From: Acidobacteriota bacterium
GTDB taxonomy: Bacteria; Acidobacteriota; Thermoanaerobaculia; Gp7-AA8
NCBI GenBank assembly: GCA_003223635.1
Contig: QHVS01000156.1
Location: 1 to 33,222 of the forward strand
Direction of reading: 5' to 3'
Length of the DNA stretch: 33,222 nt
Shown here: piece by piece, positions 28,134 through 33,222 of the stretch
Position numbering within the stretch: the first letter of the stretch is position 1
Layout of the letters: each line of letters starts with the position of its first letter
Position numbers and translations under genes: made by a program
Notes under the pieces: model-generated
What the model saw: only the letters and a program-made list of their open reading frames with translations
The model's database searches: none
Told to the model about the DNA's origin: nothing

Positions 28134-29962
28134 TGCGCTACCGGCCCATCGGCGAATACGGAATCATCGGCGACACGCGGTCGGCAGCGCTCGTCTCGCT
28201 GCAGGGATCGATCGACTGGCTCTGCTGGCCCCGATTCGACAGCCGATCCCTCTTCGCCAGAATCCTCGACTACGAACACGGGGGCTATTTCGCCGTCCAG
28301 CCGTCGGTCGCTTTCACTGCAACGCGCAAATACATCGATCGCACGAATGTGCTGGAGACAACGTTCGAAACGGAGAGCGGAATCGCCCGTCTCCTCGATC
28401 TCATGCCGGTCATGCGCGAGGAGGAAAAGAAGCGGCGCCTGACGCCATTCCGACAACTGCTGCGCCGCATCGAGACCATCGACGGCGAAGTGCCGCTCGT
28501 AGCGCACTTCGAGCCGAGACCCGATTACGCCCGGGTCGTTCCGGAGATTCGGGCGAAATCGCGCGACATCATCGTCTGCGAAAAGGGACCGGCCGTCTTT
28601 CATCTGCGCAGCGATGTCGAGTTCGCGTGTGCAGGGGGGACGGCCGAAGTGCGCTTCACTCTTCGGAAGGGCGAGCGCCGTTTCTTTGCCCTCAGCTTCG
28701 ACGACCACGCGCCCGCGGTTTTTCCGCACATCGGTGCTGAGGCTCAGGGTGAGATCGAACGGACAGTTGATTTCTGGCGGCAATGGTCGTCGAACTGTGC
28801 GTACGAAGGCCCGCACGCCGACCGGGTCCTCCGCAGCGCCCTGGTCCTGAAACTCCTGACCTACGCCCCATCAGGAGCGATCGTGGCCGCGCCCACCACA
28901 TCACTTCCTGAGCGTCCCGGCGGTGTTCGGAATTGGGACTATCGATATTGCTGGCTGCGCGATGCCGCCTTCACGGTCGCCGCGCTCGACGACTGCGGAT
29001 TCCAGATTGAAGGAGGTGCATTCGTCGATTGGATGCTGTATGCCACGCGCCTGACTCATCCCAGCCTGCAGATCCTCTACGACGTGTTCGGCGAGGCGAG
29101 GCTGCCTGAATCGATCCTCGGCCACCTGGAGGGCTATGACCGCTCCGCTCCGGTGCGCATCGGAAATGATGCGCACCATCAATTTCAACTCGATGTCTAC
29201 GGAGAGGTTCTCGGCGCCGTGGAAGAGCACTTCCAACGCAATGGCGACGGTTTCAACCGCGACGTGCAGGGCGTGCTCTGCCGCATTGCGGACGTCGTGG
29301 TCCGGCGATGGAAAGAGCCCGACAGCGGTATCTGGGAGAAGCGTTCCGCGCGTCAACAACACGTCCACGCCAAGGTGATGGCCTGGGCCGCACTCGATTG
29401 CGTGGAGCGTCTGGTGAAGAAGAGTCTCATTCGCGGCGTCGACACACTTCGCTGGCAGCGCACAAAGGACGAAATCCGAGACACCGTTCTCGAGCATGGA
29501 TTCAACAGGGAGATCGGCAGCTTCGTCGCCATTCTGGATGGCGACGAGTTGGATGCCAGCCTTCTCTCCCTTTCGCGCGTCGGTTTTCTGAAACCGGACG
29601 ACCGGCGCATCCTCGGAACCATCGACGCGATCCGTCGTACACTCGGCCGCGAAGATCTGCTGTATCGCTATGAGATACGCACGGACGACGGTCTGCCGCC
29701 TGGCCAAGGGGCATTTCTTCCCTGCAGCTTCTGGCTCGTCGAGGCGCTGGCCCTCGCTGGACGAGAGCACGAGGCGCGTGACATCTTCGAGACGCTCGTC
29801 GGACGGGCCAACGATCTCGGGCTCTTTTCGGAAGAGATCGACGTTGACAGCGGCGCCCTCCTCGGCAACTTCCCGCAGGCGCTCACACACGTCGGATTCA
29901 TGAACGCGGCGTTCTGCCTGCACAAGACGATGACCGGTCGGAGTCAGCGATTGCGTTCATGA
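28133..29962 (+). CDS. Glycoside hydrolase family 15 protein (glucoamylase/trehalase-like)
   Basis: MRYRPIGEYGIIGDTRSAALVSLQGSIDWLCWPRFDS; GVRNWDYRYCWLRDAAFTVAAL; SEEIDVDSGALLGNFPQALTHVGFMNAA; TAATG overlap with upstream stop. Confidence 0.93.
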   Translation: MRYRPIGEYGIIGDTRSAALVSLQGSIDWLCWPRFDSRSLFARILDYEHGGYFAVQPSVAFTATRKYIDRTNVLETTFETESGIARLLDLMPVMREEEKKRRLTPFRQLLRRIETIDGEVPLVAHFEPRPDYARVVPEIRAKSRDIIVCEKGPAVFHLRSDVEFACAGGTAEVRFTLRKGERRFFALSFDDHAPAVFPHIGAEAQGEIERTVDFWRQWSSNCAYEGPHADRVLRSALVLKLLTYAPSGAIVAAPTTSLPERPGGVRNWDYRYCWLRDAAFTVAALDDCGFQIEGGAFVDWMLYATRLTHPSLQILYDVFGEARLPESILGHLEGYDRSAPVRIGNDAHHQFQLDVYGEVLGAVEEHFQRNGDGFNRDVQGVLCRIADVVVRRWKEPDSGIWEKRSARQQHVHAKVMAWAALDCVERLVKKSLIRGVDTLRWQRTKDEIRDTVLEHGFNREIGSFVAILDGDELDASLLSLSRVGFLKPDDRRILGTIDAIRRTLGREDLLYRYEIRTDDGLPPGQGAFLPCSFWLVEALALAGREHEARDIFETLVGRANDLGLFSEEIDVDSGALLGNFPQALTHVGFMNAAFCLHKTMTGRSQRLRS

Positions 29963-29976
29963 GCGAAGCGCCGGGT

Positions 29977-30034
29977 GAGGGGCGCCCCTCATCCGGCCTT
30001 CGGCCACCTTCTCCCCGCTCGGGCGGGGAGAAGG
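29977..30034. terminator. Palindromic dispersed repeat / bidirectional terminator
   Basis: gaggggcgcccctc (29977-29990), ggccttcggcc, and a 12-bp stem ccttctccccgc-tcgg-gcggggagaagg (30007-30034) between convergent genes. Confidence 0.75.
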
Positions 30035-30037
30035 CAC

Positions 30038-30517
30038 TCATAGGCGCGGCACGTAGAACGCGCCGAGAATTGCGCCATAGACGATGTGGACCAGGATGGT
30101 GATGATCGGCGTGTTGCGCCCGTAGTTCGTGGCCAGAAACCCGGGAGGCTCCAGAAGCCGCGTCGGCTCAGGACCGCGAGAATCGGAGACCATCCGCGGG
30201 TGCACGCCGGGCAGCAACGGCAGAACCACCACGACCACGACGGTCCCCTGGATCGCACCGAGCACCGCGCCGAACCACCACGTCGCCAAGTGCACGTTCT
30301 CGAAGAAGAGCGCATAGACGATGGCGAAGATCCAGCCGTTGAAGAGGTGCAGAACATAGCCGATCACTTTCGCTCGATCTCGATCCGCAGTGATCATCGT
30401 TCCCACGATGAAAGGAATGTCGATACGGGTCAGCCCCAGCGCCTGCCCGGCGATGGTCAGCGTGGTGAGAATGACCGTCGCGGCAAATCCCCACAACAAA
30501 ATGGATGGAAGGTTCAT
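30038..30517 (-). CDS. Hypothetical membrane protein
   Basis: MNLPSILLWGFAATVILTTLTIAGQALGLTRIDIPFIVGTMIT...; several TM-like segments; trimmed to this ATG. Confidence 0.7.
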   Translation of the reverse strand: MNLPSILLWGFAATVILTTLTIAGQALGLTRIDIPFIVGTMITADRDRAKVIGYVLHLFNGWIFAIVYALFFENVHLATWWFGAVLGAIQGTVVVVVVLPLLPGVHPRMVSDSRGPEPTRLLEPPGFLATNYGRNTPIITILVHIVYGAILGAFYVPRL

Positions 30518-30538
30518 GTTTTGCTTCGACTCCGAAGT

Positions 30539-31525
30539 ATGCAATACAAACCGGAGGTCGTTGTCATCACCGGCGCCTCGGCCGGGGTGGGGCGGGCCAC
30601 GGCGCGGGCGTTTGGACGACGCCGGGCAAACGTGGGACTGATCGCTCGGGGCCGCGACGGCCTCGACGCGGCGAAGCGGGAGATCGAAGAGGCGGGCGGC
30701 GAGGCCATCGTGCTTCCGCTCGACGTCTCCAATCACGATGCGGTCGAGCGCGCCGCCGGCGAAGTGGAGGACGCGTTCGGCCCGATCGACATCTGGATCA
30801 ACAACGCGATGCTCTCGGTCTTCTCACCGATCATGCAGATGGAGCCGGACGAATATCGCCGCGTCACCGATGTGACGTATCTCGGAACCGTGTGGGGAAC
30901 GTTGGCCGCCCTACGGCGGATGAAACCGCGCGACCGCGGCACCATTGTGCAGGTCGGCTCGGCGCTCGCCTACCGCGGAATCCCGCTGCAATCGGCGTAT
31001 TGCGCAGCGAAACATGCCATGCAGGGATTTCACGACTCGCTCCGCTGCGAGCTGATTCATGACAAGAGCAAGGTACGCGTGGTGATGGTGCAGATGCCGG
31101 CCCTGAACACGCCGCAGTTTCGGTGGGTGAAGAGCCGTCTGCCGCGCAAGGCGCAGCCGGTGCCGCCGATCTTTCAACCCGAGGTCGCCGCCGAGGCGAT
31201 CGTGTGGGCGGCATACGGCAACCGCCGGGAGGTCAATGTCGGCTGGCCGACGACGGCGGCAATCGTCGGAAACAGTTTCATGCCCGGATTGGGCGACCTC
31301 TACCTGGCGAAGCACGGCTACGAAGCACAGATGATCGACGAGCCTGAGAATCCGAATCGCCCGGATAATCTGTGGAGTCCACTGCCGGGCGATCACGGTG
31401 CGCATGGCGTGTTCGACGATCGGGCCACCGATCGAAGCATCACGTTCGAGCTGAATCAACGGCGCGGCTGGATCCTGGCGGGAGCGGCAGCGCTCTTTCT
31501 CGCATGCGCTCTCGCTCGCCGGTAA
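30539..31525 (+). CDS. SDR family oxidoreductase with C-terminal TM-like segment
   Basis: VVITGASAGVGRATARAFGRRRANVGLIAR, INNAM, VGSALAYRGIPLQSAYCAAKHAMQGF; C-terminal GWILAGAAALFLACALARR. Confidence 0.92.
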   Translation: MQYKPEVVVITGASAGVGRATARAFGRRRANVGLIARGRDGLDAAKREIEEAGGEAIVLPLDVSNHDAVERAAGEVEDAFGPIDIWINNAMLSVFSPIMQMEPDEYRRVTDVTYLGTVWGTLAALRRMKPRDRGTIVQVGSALAYRGIPLQSAYCAAKHAMQGFHDSLRCELIHDKSKVRVVMVQMPALNTPQFRWVKSRLPRKAQPVPPIFQPEVAAEAIVWAAYGNRREVNVGWPTTAAIVGNSFMPGLGDLYLAKHGYEAQMIDEPENPNRPDNLWSPLPGDHGAHGVFDDRATDRSITFELNQRRGWILAGAAALFLACALARR

Positions 31526-31542
31526 ACTCAGAGGGAGGCTTT

Positions 31543-32043
31543 ATGGAGGCAAAGGCAAGACTCTTCGGGCATCCCGTCCATCAGATGCTGGTCGTCTTCC
31601 CGCTCGGACTGCTGGCAACCTCCTTCTTCTTCGATGTCGCATATCTGATCGTCCATCGCAGTGAGCTGGCAGTGGTCTCCGACTGGATGATCTTCGCCGG
31701 CGTGATCGGCGCCGTCATCGCCGCAGTGTTCGGGCTCATCGACTGGCTCTACATTCCGCGCCGAACGCGCGCGAAGAAAGTCGGTTTCTGGCACGGCCTG
31801 GGCAACATCATCGTCGCCGGCCTGTTTGCCGCGAGCTGGTTTCTCCGCCGGCCTGATCCCGCCGATCCGGCGATCCTAACGATCATTCTCTCGGCGATCG
31901 GCATGGGCATCGCACTGATCACGAGCTGGCTCGGCGGAGAGCTGGTCGACCGCTATGGCGTCGGCGTCGCCGACGGCGCGCACCTCGACGCGCCGGGCTC
32001 GCTCAGCGGCCGTCCGGCATCCGAGAACCGCGTGACCTACTAG
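31543..32043 (+). CDS. DUF2231 domain-containing membrane protein
   Basis: KARLFGHPVHQMLVVFPLGLLATSFFFDVAYLI...GLIDWLYIPRRTRAKKVGFWHGLGNI; SD agggagg upstream. Confidence 0.82.
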   Translation: MEAKARLFGHPVHQMLVVFPLGLLATSFFFDVAYLIVHRSELAVVSDWMIFAGVIGAVIAAVFGLIDWLYIPRRTRAKKVGFWHGLGNIIVAGLFAASWFLRRPDPADPAILTIILSAIGMGIALITSWLGGELVDRYGVGVADGAHLDAPGSLSGRPASENRVTY

Positions 32044-32831
32044 GTGCCCGCGCTCTTGCAGGTGGTGTTCAACGCGCGCACGGTCCCATTCAGCACCTGC
32101 ATGCCGAATGAACCATTCTCGAGGTAGAAGTTGATGGCGTCCTCGATCATGTTCTTGGCCACCGGATCGAGATTGTTCTGCAGCGGCTTCAGATTGAGGC
32201 CGCCGATCGCAAACTTCGTCCGGATCGCGCCTGCGGTCATGACTCGGCACTGCTTGATATCCAGCAGCGGATCGAAGCGGATTTCGAATCGAACGTCCGA
32301 CGCCGATCCGCCGACGCCGAAACGCTTGCTGAAGTGACAGAGCTTCGTCGGATTGGTGAGGTTCGGCCGGACGCGCACCATCAGGGCATTCATGGTGATG
32401 CGATCGACCACAAACTGAAGCAGGACGCCGGTACCGTCCATGCGAAGCGATGGCGCGCCGGGACGGAAGTTGAACTCGCCTGCGCTGGCCTTGATCCCCA
32501 GGCAGTCGTTGATCATGTACTTGTTTCCGCCGATCAGCGCCATGTTGATCTGCCAGTTCGCCACTTCGTGGCCGAGAGCCTGAAAGAACTGCTGCGCGTT
32601 CTGCAGATCGCTGACATGCTTCGCGGCGGCGGTGCTTGCCCCGGCACTGACACTGATGGGTAGTGCAATCCTGGCTGGCGGTGGTGAATCGGGCTTGTTG
32701 TCCTCGTTCTCCGAGGGCGGTGAGACCTGCCCTTTCTTAAATCCCGAGACAGTGAGACCGCCCTGGGCCAAGGCGGACGTGACGATCAGAAGCGTCGAGA
32801 ATCCCACGAAAAGCCGATGGCTCATGCGCAT
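32040..32831 (-). CDS. Secreted hypothetical protein
   Basis: Signal peptide MRMSHRLFVGFSTLLIVTSALAQ; no family recognised. Confidence 0.65.
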   Translation of the reverse strand: MRMSHRLFVGFSTLLIVTSALAQGGLTVSGFKKGQVSPPSENEDNKPDSPPPARIALPISVSAGASTAAAKHVSDLQNAQQFFQALGHEVANWQINMALIGGNKYMINDCLGIKASAGEFNFRPGAPSLRMDGTGVLLQFVVDRITMNALMVRVRPNLTNPTKLCHFSKRFGVGGSASDVRFEIRFDPLLDIKQCRVMTAGAIRTKFAIGGLNLKPLQNNLDPVAKNMIEDAINFYLENGSFGMQVLNGTVRALNTTCKSAGT

Positions 32832-32888
32832 AGCGTTCTCCCAGTGCGAAACATAGTTCCCGGCGGGCGCGGCGCGTTACTTCATTGC

Positions 32889-33222
32889 TTAGATCCGCGT
32901 GAGCCTGGCGTACTTGGCGATGAATTTCTTGGAGCCGGCGCGGTCGAAGTAGACCGTCAGCTTGGCATCGGGACCATTCCCCTCAATGGTCAGGATGGTT
33001 CCCTCGCCGAACTGCTCGTGGCGGACGCGCGCGCCTCGCTTGAGCTCCGCGCGCTGCCCATCCGGAGGCATCGCTCGAATCGCGGACGGATCGAATTGCA
33101 CGGGCGCGTTCTCGAAGAACGACGCGATGTTCTTGACCGTGTCGAGCGCCTGCGCGGGCGCCGGCGTCCCGCTGAGAGGCCTCTCGCGCCAACTGCCGCC
33201 ATACGATGCCTTGCGTGCCAGG
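32889..33222 (-). CDS. ATP-dependent DNA helicase UvrD/PcrA, C-terminal part (gene runs off window)
   Basis: ARKASYGGSWRERPLSGTP...LKRGARVRHEQFGEGTILTIEGNGPDAKLTVYFDRAGSKKFIAKYARLTRI, typical PcrA/UvrD tail; frame open to the window edge. Confidence 0.8.
   Translation of the reverse strand, partial: LARKASYGGSWRERPLSGTPAPAQALDTVKNIASFFENAPVQFDPSAIRAMPPDGQRAELKRGARVRHEQFGEGTILTIEGNGPDAKLTVYFDRAGSKKFIAKYARLTRI

Noticed and set aside
28901-29923. 340-aa minus ORF antisense to GH15
   Set aside because: Shadow ORF; the plus strand encodes conserved GH15 motifs.
1-33222. Prophage, transposon, toxin-antitoxin, restriction or other defence island
   Set aside because: No integrase, transposase, phage structural, nuclease or TA signatures found in any plausible CDS.

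Overview
GC-rich bacterial chromosomal window, Acidobacteriota-like by gene content and dispersed repeats (inference only). It is densely packed and mostly housekeeping or metabolic. Main blocks: (i) a HEAT-repeat protein, an HD-GYP-like protein and a receiver/Ser-Thr kinase fusion, tightly packed on the + strand at 1-5259, with substitutions at catalytic or phosphoacceptor positions in the last two; (ii) an amidohydrolase preceded by a long imperfect inverted repeat; (iii) a minus-strand run from dnaB to NfeD, slipin and an uncharacterised coupled ORF; (iv) a parvulin-type PPIase, a fused AhbA/AhbB-like siroheme decarboxylase, DUF309, an NAD-isocitrate dehydrogenase split by a frameshift, an AmgK-like kinase, a cyclophilin and a KGG stress protein; (v) two tRNA-Ser genes and an MglA-like GTPase; (vi) a cobalamin riboswitch upstream of a BtuB-like receptor; (vii) a TPP enzyme / FAD-FeS dehydrogenase / GH15 cluster; (viii) SDR, DUF2231, a secreted protein and the C-terminus of a UvrD/PcrA helicase. 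The most interesting items are the degenerate signalling fusion and its HD-GYP neighbour, a 7-nt minisatellite with inverted copies forming the DUF309 leader, the NfeD-slipin-coupled ORF, a possible SD-sequestering leader, and the IDH frameshift. No CRISPR array, transposase, phage or recognisable defence system was seen.
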